Of a DNA stretch of 64,000 nucleotides, positions 23,926 to 33,479 are shown piece after piece. A program made the position numbers and the translations under genes. The notes under the pieces were generated by a model. That model worked only from the letters and a program-made list of their open reading frames with translations. It made no database searches and was not told where the DNA came from. The DNA comes from Glandiceps talaboti (Eukaryota > Hemichordata > Enteropneusta > Spengelidae), in NCBI RefSeq assembly GCF_964340395.1, contig NC_135566.1:6244501-6308500 (forward strand). Reading direction: 5' to 3'. Position 1 is the stretch's first letter; every line of letters starts with the position of its first letter.

Positions 23926-26900
23926 CTTTTGTGTTTGTTAGAATCAAAACTACTTTGTGTCAGATTGGAGCAATGAGTATAATCAAACCAGATGATATAC
24001 ATATAGTATCTATACTCAAATTTATTCATTCAAAGGCAACACACATCCATGACCAACATCTGAAAAAAATGTAATATTTTGACTTACAAGAAGTTCCAAT
24101 GTGCCGGTGTTAGCTTCATCATCATCAATGACATTGGCATCAAATCCCATATCTTCAATCATCTCTGCTATCTGTAGTGGTGTTACTAGTTCTGGATTAT
24201 ACTTGACTTCTGCTTTGCCAGCCATCAATGCTACCAACACATTCTCTATGCCTATGAAAAAAATGTTATAATAATTTTAGTTTTTATATACACTCTGTGC
24301 TCAAAGAGCTTTACAATTATTACCCCTGGTATGGATCTATAGCAACACAACAACCCTTTTTACTTCCTCAACTCCCTGGGGAGAATACAATCCATTGTAG
24401 CCTTTATAAGCGCATAGGATCAAAGCATTCACATTCCAACCTCTATCCTACCAGGTCCCAAATTCTCGACGTCCCTTTTCTCTAGCGAGCTCAAAGCACT
24501 TTACAATTATTACCCCGGAGTGGATCTATAGCGGCACAACAGCCCTTTATATTTTCTCAACTCCCTGGGGAGTATACAATCCATTTCAGCCTCTGTTAGC
24601 ACATAGTATTAAAGCATTCACATTTCAACCTCTATCCTACCAGGTCCTCAATTATACAGCTGGGTTGACTGTGGCACAAGAGTGGTTCAGATCTTGTCTA
24701 AGGACTTTAGCCATTCAAAAACAAAAGGGAAGGACAAGTCTAGAAACTTCAACCTGCAGATGCCAAGCCAGTCACTAATCATTTGCCCGTCACAACTCCA
24801 GAGTAGGTTGACTAGAGCACAGTAGTGGTTGTCATCTTGCCCTCAGACTTAGCCATTCAGAAAATGACAGGATTGGCGAGGCTTGAATCAAATTGACCAT
24901 CCTGACTCTACATGACTTCAAAAAAGACTAATGACTTGGATAAACCAGATAGGGTAAATTTTCAAAAAGGGGACAGCAATCGTTTATGTTTTACTTCTGA
25001 GTTGCATATAACATGTGTATCTCAACATCACCTACCTTTGTGTTTGAGCAACATCTTCTCTATGCCATTCACACAGGATGCACACGTCATACCTTGAATT
25101 TCAATCATAGCTTTCTCTAACTCTGGCAATAATGGCATGTCAATCACAATCTTTTCGTGATCATCTTTTTTGACATTCCCTGTCTTGAATTTCACCACTG
25201 GCTCTCTGGGGATTGGTGGATGGTTTGATACGTGGTTAGACTTGGGGTCATTCAAATCTGAAAATGTTGACATTAAGTTAGAGGTGAAGATGTGTGTGTG
25301 CAAGAGTTTGCTCATAGACTCTATACATGAAATTTCATGTAGGGTCTATTGTTTGCGGAATACTTCTGAGATACTGATGGATTCAATTTTGTAACAAAAC
25401 CAAATGTTTGATTTCATTATCAAAGTGAGATGCCATTTTTACATAAGATTATGATAGTATACAGTTCAAAATGTTGACAATATGCCATATTTCAGTTAAA
25501 ACATTTTCAGAGAGAGTCACATGAGGGCACCCCACATAATGAAAAAAGAGGGTTACAAACACATGACAGTACATGAAGAAGTCAATAGAAAATGTTAAAA
25601 CAATACATTGAGTTCCTCAAAAGTATGTGATCTGAAACTTTTAATATGTATAAGTGTCATGATTGTAGACAGAACATCAAAATGCAATGTAACTTTAATT
25701 TATATATAAAGAGAACATTAAAAGGAGGAAAAAAAAAAGAATTATGTAAAGAACACAACACAAAAACGACAACAAAGTATCAAACATTAAAAGTTACAAA
25801 CATGGTGAAAATGAAAGTTGTCGAACTTTGTCCTCACCATTAGATAATAACACACATGTAGATGTAGTTGATACGAATACATTCAAATACACAATTTTTT
25901 TTTAAATACACAAGTTTTTTGTTTGTGTTACCCTTTAAAAATAAAATGAATTCTGAAATGTGTACAAGAGAATAGGGAAGAAAAATGTGAAATGTACATT
26001 TACCATTTATAGAGAAAATGTTCACATTATGTACAGTATGGATTATAATACAGGAAAACACAATAGATGTACATTTACATGATAAACAGAAAATATCAGA
26101 TAATTCACATCCACATACTTTCAAGAACATGCAGAGGAGAAATAGACAAGTGTATAATTATGTTACACTAAGTGAATACACACAAATTAAGTTTTTCTTT
26201 TCCAAAGATTATGAGAAATGTGTGTAAAGTATTCCCTGTTTCAACTTCTTGGAAAGGCCTTACGTTTTAGGCAATATGTTCAATCACCAAAGAAAGGAAT
26301 AAGGGTGGTAATGTAGGAGTTACATTAGACTAGAATCTAGCTGTTGACTTTTGAATCTATCTTGACCACATACTGACAAAAGTCATGTCAGTAGTAATCC
26401 ATCACACACTGGACAGGCACTTGTAATTGGGTAAACAAAACATTATGCAAATTATGTTTACATCATAATACCACCTTCAAGTGTGTATGTAAGTCATGTG
26501 TGGATGTGATAACGTTAATATTGGCTCCAGTTGGATTAAATCAAGCTGTTGGTGGTACTTTAAAATTTGGCACATAATGTTGTTCTACATACATCTGTTT
26601 CACTAGACATTGAAAGAGATTCAAAGTCAACAGATAGCTTATAGACTAGATTTACACTTGTATCACTGAATACATGTATGACAACGAGGTCCAGGTTTAT
26701 AAGATGTAGTGTGTAGCTGGTACACTAATATTATTGAAAAAATGTACAGATTGAGGTTTTTGGCTAATTTATTTAATAAAAACTTTTTTTTTCTCTTGTC
26801 TGTAAGACTCAAATGTAATAGTATCATTTGTACACTTATGGTTTTTCAACTTTTTTCATTTTTATTTAATTTTTTTTTTCTTCACAATCTTGAGAAACTG

Positions 26901-29900
26901 CCAACAAACTCTTTCAATACCATATATGGGCAATCATCTTTGGATTCTGGTCGATATCAGATTTGAACAAGTTGATTTTTAGACAATTTCCAAAAAAAAC
27001 CCTAAAGTCATCTTTTTTTGTTGGTAGTCATGTGATTATCAATACTACTCGTACAAATATCCAGCCATACAAGTGACAGTGAGTATTTTAAGGTCAAAGG
27101 TTACCATCATAGTCAGAAAGTAAGGATCTTCTTTCCCAGATGACTGGAGCATAATGTTGGGATGGTAAGTTAGACTTGTGACAGTTGTTTCTGTTGACTG
27201 GTTGGTTGAAGGACATAATTGAAAAGAAAGTAAGAGCAGTAGTTGTTAGTATTTAAGCTTTAAGATGTAATGTCACACTATGGAAGGCATCCCGATAGTA
27301 CAATGTTAGTATAACAATAGAGGCATGTGAGCACTGAGTTGTACATCCTACTAATACCACGGCTCTTTTTGTGGTGATGAATTTTCTGTAATAAGGTATG
27401 GGGCACCGTCACACATTGGTCAACCCCTTTCATGGAGTTGGATAGAGAAGACCGATGGCAGTGAGGGTGAGTGACACAGCATATCTTACAGTCTAGGTGA
27501 TGACTTGATGATATTCATACAACTGCATCCCCCATCTCTTATTTTCACACATACACCTGCATTCACACTCAAACCAGGTTATTTTGATGCGTTGTCAGGG
27601 GCAACGTGGTATTAAACTATAACTATATTGTTGTTGCATGTGACAGATTGCATATGGATGATAGCATTGCTAATAGTTATGTTGATATTATCATCTTGTG
27701 ATCAAGATAGTGTAAACACTGCCTGATATTGAACGCCTCCAGGAAACCTGTTATCAGAGACACTGTCCTGCTGTAAGTGTAATTCTATCAACATTACATT
27801 GATAACTTATTTCAACATGTTGCAATACTTTAGTTTGTGTCTATCTTAAACAATAGAGTAGGTAGTTATTAAATGTTTCATTTCTATCACACTATAATGG
27901 CCATTGGTGGCGCTCTTTACTATATGCTAACTATACACATCCTTCACCTTAGCTTGACTATAACTCCATATACTTCAACAATTTCAATATCTCCCTGGAC
28001 AGACTGCAGACTAAATCACTTTATAAGCCACTATGGCATAGCGTATTATTGTTTTGCCAAATTTCTCTCTCGATAGTAAACCTGCACATAGATCATACTA
28101 AAACCAATGATCCGTGTTGACAGTAATCTCACTATACATGTATGTAACTTGGTTAATAAACTTTTATCATCTAGATGGAAACCTGCCTTTAATACCTAAA
28201 TCATTTGCTGTGATTAAATATACCTTTTTTTTCATCATTCAAGTCTGCAATAATACATGTAAAAGCATAGATTTTGGAGTGGGCATATACTCTAGCAGTG
28301 TCTATGATTATTGGCTGATCCTATTTTTTTTCTTCTGTTTCTCATTACCACCCCGACCCAAATTTCTAGCTCCGTCAAATAAAATAAAAACTAATTGTCG
28401 TCAATCCTTAATATTTTGTGGAAAAGCACTCTCTCTGGCAAGAATAAGCAAGTCTTTGGACTATCAATATCATCTACAGTCATGGCAGCGGCAACGACAC
28501 TTGTCCACGAACAGAGCATTTCTATCATGACAGGAGTTACTAGTATTCAAGTAGGGGCCTGAGAACATGCCAATTGTGTAGTGAAGCCGGGAAAGGGCTT
28601 GTTACCAGGAATCCAATAACAAGAAGTTAGAGAGGAGGAAAAGGAGGAGGGAAAGAGGAGAGAAACATTTTGTTTTTACTTTTTTTTAATCGACCAACTG
28701 ACTCGTAGTTGCTATGAAAAAATAATGAGAAACATTGAACAAAATAGGGTCACCCTAAGACTAAGTCACCATGCAAAGGGGATGGATACCTTGCGTGAAT
28801 TCAACAGTACTGGACTGAACTCAGTTAGCGCCCTGACTCAAGCAAGGTCTCAGTACTTTTGTTTTAGCTAGAGTTAGCCGAAAGTTCAGTTTCCACAGTT
28901 GTATATCCTGCATAATGCTGTGTAATCTTGTTCTGTTCTTAGTGAGTAAACACTGAAAAGAAAATGATAAATCTAATATACATACCATTTATTTTAGCCT
29001 CATAACCCATATTTTCAATAACATCTACCAGTTCTTCTGGTGTCATTTTTTCAGGATAGAATTCAACAATGGCTTCTTTACGCTCCAGAGAAACATCAAC
29101 TTCCTTGACACCCACTTTCCGATTCAGCTGGTCATGAACCGCACTGACACATGAAACACATGTCATTCCATCAATGTCAAGTGTAACCTTTTCTGGTGGA
29201 ACCTGATTGACATGAGCAAGGGCAGCCTCTAATTGTTGCTGTGTCACTCCTTTACCAAAAACACCTCCAAATGCAGCAGAGTTTCGATTTGACATTGCAA
29301 TTAATGATGTTCGCGGTGAAACCAGTTCTGATGGTGAGAGGTCTTCCACGGATGCAAGAAGTGGTGCTCTCTGGTTTTCACCATTGTGTGGTTGTGGAAT
29401 CTCAATGTATGGTTTGTCTTCTAACATAGATGTAGCGTAACCAACACCGGCGATGGCATCATTGATGACTTCTGCTGTCGTGTAGTTTGCCTTGTAGATA
29501 ACCTGTATCTGTGTTCAAATAAAAACAAGGATAATATAAGAACAATTTTCAACAGGAAAAGACAATAGCCCTGTCCTCACCTAAATTGATTCAAAACCGA
29601 TTCAGTTAAATTGGTTCAAAACCAGTTTCTGTCCAATTTTGACTAAATTGGTTCAAATACAGTTTTTAGTGCATGAGGGGACATGAGACCCACTTTTGAT
29701 TTGATTCATAATAATAATCTTTATTTATACTGGATAGTTGTTTAAGTATATAAACACTTGTCTCCCAAGAAGTACGGTGAGGGCCATCCCTTATAGGTTC
29801 AGTGTTAATGCAGGAGGAAACCGAAGTACTCGGGGAAAACCTGCGTTGTTCAGTAGAGTCAAAATGAATGACACTCTTCTTACTTACAACTTGTGGTAAA

Positions 29901-31326
29901 TTTAATCAAACCCTGAACGTGTTCAAACCCCAACTGAGTAAAAGAGGCAAGTGGTTTAACCACTCGGCCACTGATAATCTGATTTAACATTCCATGTGGG
30001 TACAAGATTAATTCTCATTAACAAATAAATTCAAAAACAAACAGCATTTCTGTAACAGGACCAAAGCATGCAGGTTTCCTCATAAACAATAGTGCTATGA
30101 ATATAGGTCAATAGAATACAAAATCTTCCACCTTTCAACTTTCACAAAAAGCAAATAAAAAAAGACACTGTATTTCATATGAAATGAATTTTCGAAATAA
30201 AATTTAAAAGACATTTTATGCATCTTGTTACCTGAAATAGAACTGTATCACTTATAAACATGCATCATTCAATTTCTAGGTCAAACACCATGACTTCTGT
30301 TTTGTACATACAGTATAAATATGTGTGTGAGAGAATAACTTGACCTTCTTGTTCTACTTTGACCCTCTTGAGGTAAAATGTTATTCCAGGTACTGAGAAT
30401 TACGATGGGTGTAAACATTGAGTATATCATTGTCAATTGTATGTCTATTCAGCCAAATCTAGTCTCCATAGATAGAAAATCTACTACCAAATGGCTACGT
30501 TATCTACTGTACAGGAAATAGATTTTATGTTTACATACCTGGCTATCTGGTAAAGAAATGTTGACAGACTCAACACCAAGTTGACTGGATAGCGTACCCT
30601 GTATGGATTCTGCACATAAATGACACTTCATTCCCCAAACCCTAATATCCACCACTCTATCCAAGTTGGCCATATTCCCGACGTCCTTCTGCCGGTACGA
30701 TAATAGTTGTGGAAACATTCTCCACTCTTTCCTTAAAAAAAAACAAAAAACATTTAATAGATAAGTTGATAAAATTGTGACAAGTTTTCTGCTGTCTGTG
30801 AAAATATAAGTTGGAAATGTGTATATGTGAGGGTAGATGATGTGAGAGAGAAAAAATGACAAATGATTTTTTGGGATTGTTTTTCAACATCCAGTATCAC
30901 TATAGCAACCACTAATGGTTTCATTCAATTAGCATATGAGAAGTCAAGAATCACTACATCAGAAAATACAATGTATATCAATAAATATTTTTTTATTGTA
31001 AATCTTATGACAGTAAAGATTTCAATTAATTCAATAATCAGCAGAAAAGACTCAACATTAATTTGAATAATTTTGCTGAAAAAAATATTGGAATTGAATT
31101 CGTTTCAATTACATGAATAACAACAATACAAAGTAATCAGGACATCTTTATCCTGAAACATAAAAACAAATCTACTGGAAGTACGTCATATTATTCTCGC
31201 TGATTAACATCACAAATAAATTGATTACTTGGCACTGTCCTTCACTTAAACATCAAATCAAAGCAGTCAAATTTACCTGAGTTTAATGGCATCTTTTTCT
31301 GTGAACTGACTTCTTCTATCAGGCAT
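7621..31326 (-). CDS. ATP7: ATP7-a: copper-transporting P1B-type ATPase, complete, 21 exons
   Basis: Coding exons, 5' to 3' on the - strand, end at 31326, 30731, 29502, 25257, 24251, 23685, 22777, 21591, 20896, 20207, 19200, 18564, 18034, 17192, 16506, 15184, 14392, 13881, 10565, 9266 and 7672. They sum to 3822 bases (1273 aa plus stop) with consistent phases throughout. The product pumps Cu(I) across Golgi/vesicle membranes using ATP. Motifs by residue: metal-binding CxxC at 53, 196, 312 and 388 (four domains; vertebrate ATP7A/B have six), TGES 664, CPC 806-808, DKTG 850, SEHPLG 890, GDGVNDSP 1148, YN 1213, and TM8 Met1241 and Ser1245. All are canonical for P1B-1 Cu pumps. Oddities: an acidic insert in the nucleotide-binding domain, a very short C-terminus without a vertebrate-like dileucine, and five tandem splice donors after exon 19. 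It diverges from paralogue ATP7-b. Confidence 0.93.
7673..9163 (-). other. ATP7-a last intron, mostly a minisatellite
   Basis: About 1.5 kb between TM8 and the C-terminal exon. Seventy percent is the 32-bp minisatellite at 7871-8930; no other coding potential is seen. Confidence 0.8.
7871..8930. repeat. 32-bp minisatellite, about 33 copies
   Basis: The unit reads approximately ATGTGTACATCTTATGTGTC then TGCCATGAGGTT. Variants swap GCC for GTG and GAGG for GAAG/GAAGC, and variant units recur in blocks, which suggests higher-order duplication. There is no unique spacer between units, so it is not a CRISPR-like array. Confidence 0.95.
9164..9266 (-). CDS. ATP7: ATP7-a exon 20: TM8
   Basis: Encodes [20 protein letters not shown] then [16 protein letters not shown]8 Met1241 and Ser1245, which complete the Cu(I) transport site in P1B-1 pumps, are both present. 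It ends in phase 2 before the C-terminal exon. Confidence 0.94.
10196..10510 (-). repeat. Five-copy 63-bp tandem repeat of TM7 exon end plus splice donor
   Basis: Each 63-base unit holds the last TM7 codons and a GTAAGTTGT donor. The frame stays open through all copies, each adding 21 residues ([22 protein letters not shown]). Copies alternate Ala-Ala/Ala-Val/Ala-Ala/Ala-Val/Ala-Ala before the donor, which suggests growth by 126-base dimers. The copies are almost identical, so the expansion is recent. Confidence 0.95.
10448..10565 (-). CDS. ATP7: ATP7-a exon 19: TM7 (YN), with alternative donors downstream
   Basis: Encodes [20 protein letters not shown] and [19 protein letters not shown], with the TM7 YN pair at 1213-1214. 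Using the first donor (GTAAGT at 10447) gives 118 bases, the length in ATP7-b, and the conventional protein. The exon end and donor are repeated four more times downstream, with donors leaving exon ends at 10385, 10322, 10259 and 10196. Confidence 0.9.
10745..11060 (-). repeat. Dispersed repeat R1, copy 2
   Basis: Reverse orientation relative to the copy at 6272. Shares the blocks GGTCCTTTTGATATAATAA, TTGGGGTTTGCCATCTTG and CAAGGAAACC with the copy at 23065. Confidence 0.5.
11569..11777. mobile_element. Foldback/MITE-like element with about 40-bp inverted repeats
   Basis: CACAGTCGCTTGTAAACTGT at 11571 onward is repeated inverted at 11736-11776 (ACAGTTTACAAGCGACTGTG). The arms extend through TCCTAAATGGT with one or two mismatches around a centre of about 125 bp. 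There is no room for a transposase. Confidence 0.75.
13678..13881 (-). CDS. ATP7: ATP7-a exon 18: P-domain with GDGVNDSP
   Basis: Encodes [40 protein letters not shown] and [20 protein letters not shown]. The Mg-binding Asp residues of GDGVNDSP are present. 204 bases, nearly colinear with ATP7-b exon 15. Confidence 0.95.
14250..14392 (-). CDS. ATP7: ATP7-a exon 17: P-domain
   Basis: Encodes [20 protein letters not shown] and [19 protein letters not shown], with the conserved TGDN hinge motif. 143 bases, as in ATP7-b. Confidence 0.94.
14647..14738. repeat. (TGTC/TG)n microsatellite
   Basis: Imperfect TG and TGTC repeats in intron 16 of ATP7-a. Confidence 0.85.
15032..15184 (-). CDS. ATP7: ATP7-a exon 16: N-domain
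   Basis: Encodes [20 protein letters not shown] and [15 protein letters not shown], core strands of the nucleotide-binding domain. Phase 1 on both ends. Confidence 0.93.
15536..15645 (-). mobile_element. tRNA-derived SINE, truncated copy (tail part only)
   Basis: ATCTTTATTTATACTGGATA, then TTTAAGTATATAAACAC and GTGAGGGCCATCCCTCGTGG match the complete copy at 29708-29972. The tRNA-like head is missing, as in 5'-truncated insertions. Confidence 0.75.
16170..16506 (-). CDS. ATP7: ATP7-a exon 15: nucleotide-binding domain with acidic insert
   Basis: Starts [20 protein letters not shown] (the Gly-rich nucleotide-binding loop), followed by about 65 residues that are almost all Glu, Asp, Thr and Lys, including two copies of KKEQSEDE. 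The insert makes the exon 337 bases against 181 in ATP7-b. It probably forms a disordered surface loop in the N-domain. Confidence 0.9.
17010..17192 (-). CDS. ATP7: ATP7-a exon 14: phosphorylation site and SEHPLG
   Basis: Encodes [19 protein letters not shown] (phosphorylated Asp850) and, further on, [21 protein letters not shown] at 890-895 contains the nucleotide-binding His mutated in Wilson disease in human ATP7B. Confidence 0.95.
17840..18034 (-). CDS. ATP7: ATP7-a exon 13: TM6 with CPC metal site
   Basis: Encodes [20 protein letters not shown] with CPC at 806-808 (codons 17953-17945), the transmembrane Cu(I) site, then [12 protein letters not shown] leading to the P-domain. The donor GTAATG is a slightly weak consensus. 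Confidence 0.95.
18048..18344. repeat. 32-bp minisatellite, about 9 copies
   Basis: The unit reads GATGAATAGAGGGTCAGAGG then TCATCACTATGA, with C/A variation (CACTATG or CAATATG). It starts 13 bases beyond the acceptor side of ATP7-a exon 13, so it lies against that exon's 3' splice-site region. Confidence 0.95.
18514..18564 (-). CDS. ATP7: ATP7-a exon 12: 17-codon microexon in the TM5-TM6 luminal loop
   Basis: 51 bases between TCTGTTACAG and GTGAAT encode [17 protein letters not shown], phase 0 on both sides. It has two or three N-x-S/T sites and would lie in the luminal loop. No counterpart was found in ATP7-b. As it can be skipped without a frameshift, it may be alternatively spliced. Confidence 0.65.
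19066..19200 (-). CDS. ATP7: ATP7-a exon 11: TM5
   Basis: Encodes [20 protein letters not shown] and a long hydrophobic helix to WLVIGYTN. 135 bases against 144 in ATP7-b, the difference lying in the luminal loop. Confidence 0.93.
19298..19462. repeat. Dispersed repeat R2, copy 1 (MITE-like)
   Basis: About 165 bases bounded by TTAAAGGGCC and CCTTTAAAGGGC. The inside shares GATTACAT(G)GG, CATTCTTTTGTTCTGACCC, AGCTCTGC and TTTAATCCTAATC with copies at 19776 and 49315. The inverted AAAGGGCC-type ends suggest a small non-autonomous element. Confidence 0.6.
19585..19615. repeat. Poly-C and (CA)n tract
   Basis: Homopolymeric C run followed by CACACA in intron 10 of ATP7-a. Confidence 0.8.
19776..19946. 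repeat. Dispersed repeat R2, copy 2
   Basis: Same internal blocks as the copy at 19298 (TTATTCTTTTGTTCTGAACC, TATAGCTCTGCCAGACAAATG, TTTTATCCTAATC) and the same AAAGGCC-type ends. Confidence 0.6.
20083..20207 (-). CDS. ATP7: ATP7-a exon 10: actuator domain end
   Basis: The acceptor TTTTGTAG is followed by [20 protein letters not shown] and [21 protein letters not shown], linking the actuator domain to TM5. 125 bases, as in ATP7-b exon 8. Confidence 0.93.
20380..20520 (-). repeat. Dispersed repeat R1, copy 3 (diverged)
   Basis: AAATCAGATCTCTCCGAACT, TTGTCATATGAA and ATATTTGGGGTTCA align with the copy at 23065. Confidence 0.4.
20647..20896 (-). CDS. ATP7: ATP7-a exon 9: actuator domain with TGES
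   Basis: Encodes the actuator domain: [28 protein letters not shown], and [10 protein letters not shown] with the dephosphorylation loop TGES at 664-667. The nucleotide sequence is unusually close to ATP7-b exon 7. Confidence 0.94.
21358..21591 (-). CDS. ATP7: ATP7-a exon 8: TM3-TM4
   Basis: Encodes [20 protein letters not shown], then [16 protein letters not shown] and [20 protein letters not shown], matching vertebrate ATP7 TM3-TM4. The donor is GTTTGT. 234 bases, as in ATP7-b. Confidence 0.93.
21795..22050 (-). mobile_element. tRNA-derived SINE, complete copy
   Basis: On the - strand it starts with a tRNA-like head: A-box TGGCCGAATGG at 22047-22037 and a B-box-like GGTTTGAACACA about 40 bases on. 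A central body follows (reverse of GTGAGGGCCATCCCTCATGG and GCAGAAGGAAACTGGAGTAC), then an ATAAATTATT-type tail. Sits in intron 7 of ATP7-a. Confidence 0.8.
22627..22777 (-). CDS. ATP7: ATP7-a exon 7: TM1-TM2 region
   Basis: Begins [20 protein letters not shown], the conserved first hydrophobic hairpin of ATP7 proteins, and ends [13 protein letters not shown]. 151 bases, the same as its ATP7-b counterpart. Confidence 0.93.
23065..23420 (-). repeat. Dispersed repeat R1, copy 4 (longest)
   Basis: Contains AAACTTTACCATATGAAAAC, AGGTCCTTTTGAAATGATAA and TTTTGGGGCCCACCATCTTG, the blocks that define R1. An inner VNTR-like triplication of GGCCATATTGGATTCTA lies at 23250-23300. Confidence 0.6.
23444..23685 (-). 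CDS. ATP7: ATP7-a exon 6: metal-binding domain 4
   Basis: Encodes [20 protein letters not shown] and the rest of the fold (CxxC at 388-391), the domain next to the membrane. Its 242 bases equal the sum of ATP7-b exons 3 and 4 (159+83), so one intron separates the paralogues. Confidence 0.93.
23867..23926. repeat. (AC)n microsatellite
   Basis: About 29 uninterrupted AC dinucleotides in intron 5 of ATP7-a. Confidence 0.97.
24088..24251 (-). CDS. ATP7: ATP7-a exon 5: rest of domain 3
   Basis: 164 bases, exactly the length of ATP7-b exon 2. Encodes [20 protein letters not shown] onward to the EDMGFDA end of the fold, then an acidic DDDEAN linker into domain 4. Confidence 0.93.
24290..24860. repeat. 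Two adjacent copies of a dispersed repeat
   Basis: A segment with AAAGAGCTTTACAATTATTA, GGTATGGATCTATAGC, CTCCCTGGGGAGAATACAAT and CCTCTATCCTACCAGGTCC at 24303-24470 recurs at 24494-24650. A third, weaker related block runs to about 24860 (GGTTGACTGTGGCACA / GGTTGACTAGAGCACA). It lies in intron 4 of ATP7-a. Confidence 0.75.
25036..25257 (-). CDS. ATP7: ATP7-a exon 4: linker and start of domain 3
   Basis: The acceptor ATTTTCAG is followed by a basic/Pro-rich linker and [19 protein letters not shown], with CxxC at 312-315. The donor is GTAGGT, phase 1. Confidence 0.92.
25258..28985 (-). other. ATP7-a intron 3 (3.7 kb)
   Basis: AT-rich and CpG-poor. It contains the CATAGAC half-palindrome at 25313-25350, poly-A/T runs and a block at 26384-26440 also found at 34534-34590. 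No coding exon is recognised; the metal-binding domains on either side are already complete. Confidence 0.7.
28986..29502 (-). CDS. ATP7: ATP7-a exon 3: end of domain 1, linker, domain 2
   Basis: A 517-base exon. It finishes domain 1 ([19 protein letters not shown]), carries a linker of about 75 residues rich in Ser and Pro, then metal-binding domain 2 with GMTCVSC at residues 194-199 and the C-terminal ENMGYEAKI of the ferredoxin-like fold. The donor is GTATGT. Confidence 0.92.
29708..29972 (-). mobile_element. tRNA-derived SINE, complete copy (best preserved)
   Basis: The - strand begins ATCAGTGGCCGAGTGGTTAA, a perfect pol III A-box (TGGCCGAGTGG, 29970-29960) of Ser/Leu-tRNA type. A B-box-like GGTTTGAACACG follows at about 29929-29918. 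The body shares the AAACCGAAGTACTCGGGGAA and GTGAGGGCCATCCC blocks with the other copies, and it ends in an ATAAAGATTATTAT tail. In intron 2 of ATP7-a. Confidence 0.85.
30539..30731 (-). CDS. ATP7: ATP7-a exon 2: first half of metal-binding domain 1
   Basis: The acceptor is a long T-run ending AAG; the donor is GTATGT. Residues 17-81 include [19 protein letters not shown], the first copper-binding motif (GMKCHLC in place of the usual GMTCxSC), and end in phase 0 at SLPDSQ. Confidence 0.85.
31277..31326 (-). CDS. ATP7: ATP7-a exon 1 (start codon)
   Basis: ATG at 31326-31324 encodes [16 protein letters not shown], then phase 2 into exon 2; the donor is GTAAAT. It was chosen because the frame joins exactly to exon 2. 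There is no signal peptide, as expected for ATP7. Internal Met codons in exon 2 (residues 22 and 37) are alternative starts. Confidence 0.7.
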
Positions 31327-33479
31327 GTTAGTATAAAAGCACTCTAGCCAAGTGAAATATCATCGACTAGTTCAACCGAGTCACCGACAGGATTACCTGT
31401 CTCTCAATGGACTAACATAGCTTGAAATGCTGCAAATAGCTGTATTCAATAATCCTTGCCTAGCCCCTTGACTGTCAATTCAAGCATCCTCCTACAGGAT
31501 ACCCCAAGGAATTGCATGAATATTTAATTAGCCGATCAAATTTTCATGATTTATGGATGATTGCGTTAGCCTCTACTAGTTTCCATACATAACTGCAGTC
31601 TGATGAGATTTATGGAAAATTTATGGAAAATCCAATTTAATTACTGGTTAGTAAAACTAACGTTACAAATGTTTACATGTGTTTCCTTATTACTCATGTG
31701 TGGGATATTCAAGTCACATATTCATTTCCCAGGGCATACAAAATGACTTTTTGTATATTCTCTATTTTTGTTATATAGTTTTTAGAAATCTAATTTCCTG
31801 CGACATTCTGATTTGAAGCACATTAGCTTAAATGGATATATTTATAACTCACTTTGTAGGCTTTTTATGTCACTTTGTGACGAGGAAATCTTACTAATTC
31901 TAAAATGCCAACCAACCTGTATGCATAGAATCAATCGGTTTTTGAACCAGTCGTACAGAATTTTTTTTAAATGTTCAAAAATGAAACAAAAGGTGGGAAA
32001 AAATTATCAGTACTAATGGTAAAGTAGTTGTTTTTAGAAAATAAACAAATAATTAGGATATCTGACAATCATGCTAAACTAATCAAAAAAATTAAATTAT
32101 GAAAAAGTCTCTTGACCTTGGCAAATCTAGACACAGAAAGCTACAAAACTTTTCATAACAGAACTACATATGTAATATGATCTGAATGGTACAAGATTAT
32201 TAGTTTTTTTTTTTTTTTTTTCTAATGACGAAAAGTGTCTTTTCTAGGTTTGTACAGCATTGTCATTCCAGTCACATAGATCCAAGGGATACATAACGTC
32301 ACGGGAGGTGATTTTCGTTAGATTAACTTAATTTACCACTAAATGTCCAGCATACTGATTTGATTTAATATAAACGTTGACTCTACTCTCGAGATAAATG
32401 ACTTTGAAGGAACGCCATCAGTCATGTAAAAAGTGACAACTTTAATCGACACGGGATAAATTTCAACTTTATACTCTCCATGGCCATCATATCAATAATA
32501 TGTGTTTCAAAACCCAGTATGGAATAAATTTTAAATCTCACTATTTCAGTGGCCATCATATTATTCACAAGATAAATTCCTCAACACATTATGGGATAAA
32601 TTTCAACTTTATACTCTCCATGGTCATCATATCAATGACTCCCTTGTACACCTTCAGTAACCATCAAAATAAACATGTATGTTTCTAAACTCAGTATGAA
32701 AAATTTTCATCTAATACTCTCTGTGGCCACCATACAAACATTTCATACATTTCTCATATAACAATAACATACGTTTCTCAAACCAGTATGTATATTTCCT
32801 ATTTGTTAGCTATACGAGAAACTGATTGAAAAAGAGTAATAAACGAGTCTTGTCACACGACCAAGATTTCTAATTACTGCTGTTTCACCTGTTCATGTCA
32901 ACACGTTTTCTCAAACTGTCTGTTTGCTGGCTTTACCTATACAGTTTACTATCATCAAATGACTTATCAACCTGATGAATACACACATACAAACATTTAG
33001 TAATTGAAAAAAGACAAATTAAATTTAACTAAGTCTCAAAGTTTAATTGATTTTGTTAAGGGGCCAATAATAATCCCCATACATATACTTTATGGGTGAA
33101 ATCTACCTGATTTCCCCCAGGTACAAATAGTATTTATTATTACCAGAATTCTCCAATGAATTGTATGGTAAATGAGGTATGGAGTCTCTACAAATTGAAT
33201 CACATTTCTACCCATGTTTAACACTGTAGTGAAAAACTCCAAACACAAAGTACAAAAATGACTCTTTTATAAATGTAGATTCTGCTTGTGTCTCAGACAA
33301 CTTGAACAAATGTGTTATGGAAAATTATATATAATTTCCCATAAAGTTAATTAGAATCGGCATTTTAATTAACCTTGTACAACTCAAACTTGAGTCAAGA
33401 GTGAGCAATGAACTTGGCCTTGAACTTGTTTACAAGATTTCTGGATTTTCTGTGTACATAAAACTTCAGGACTGATGAA

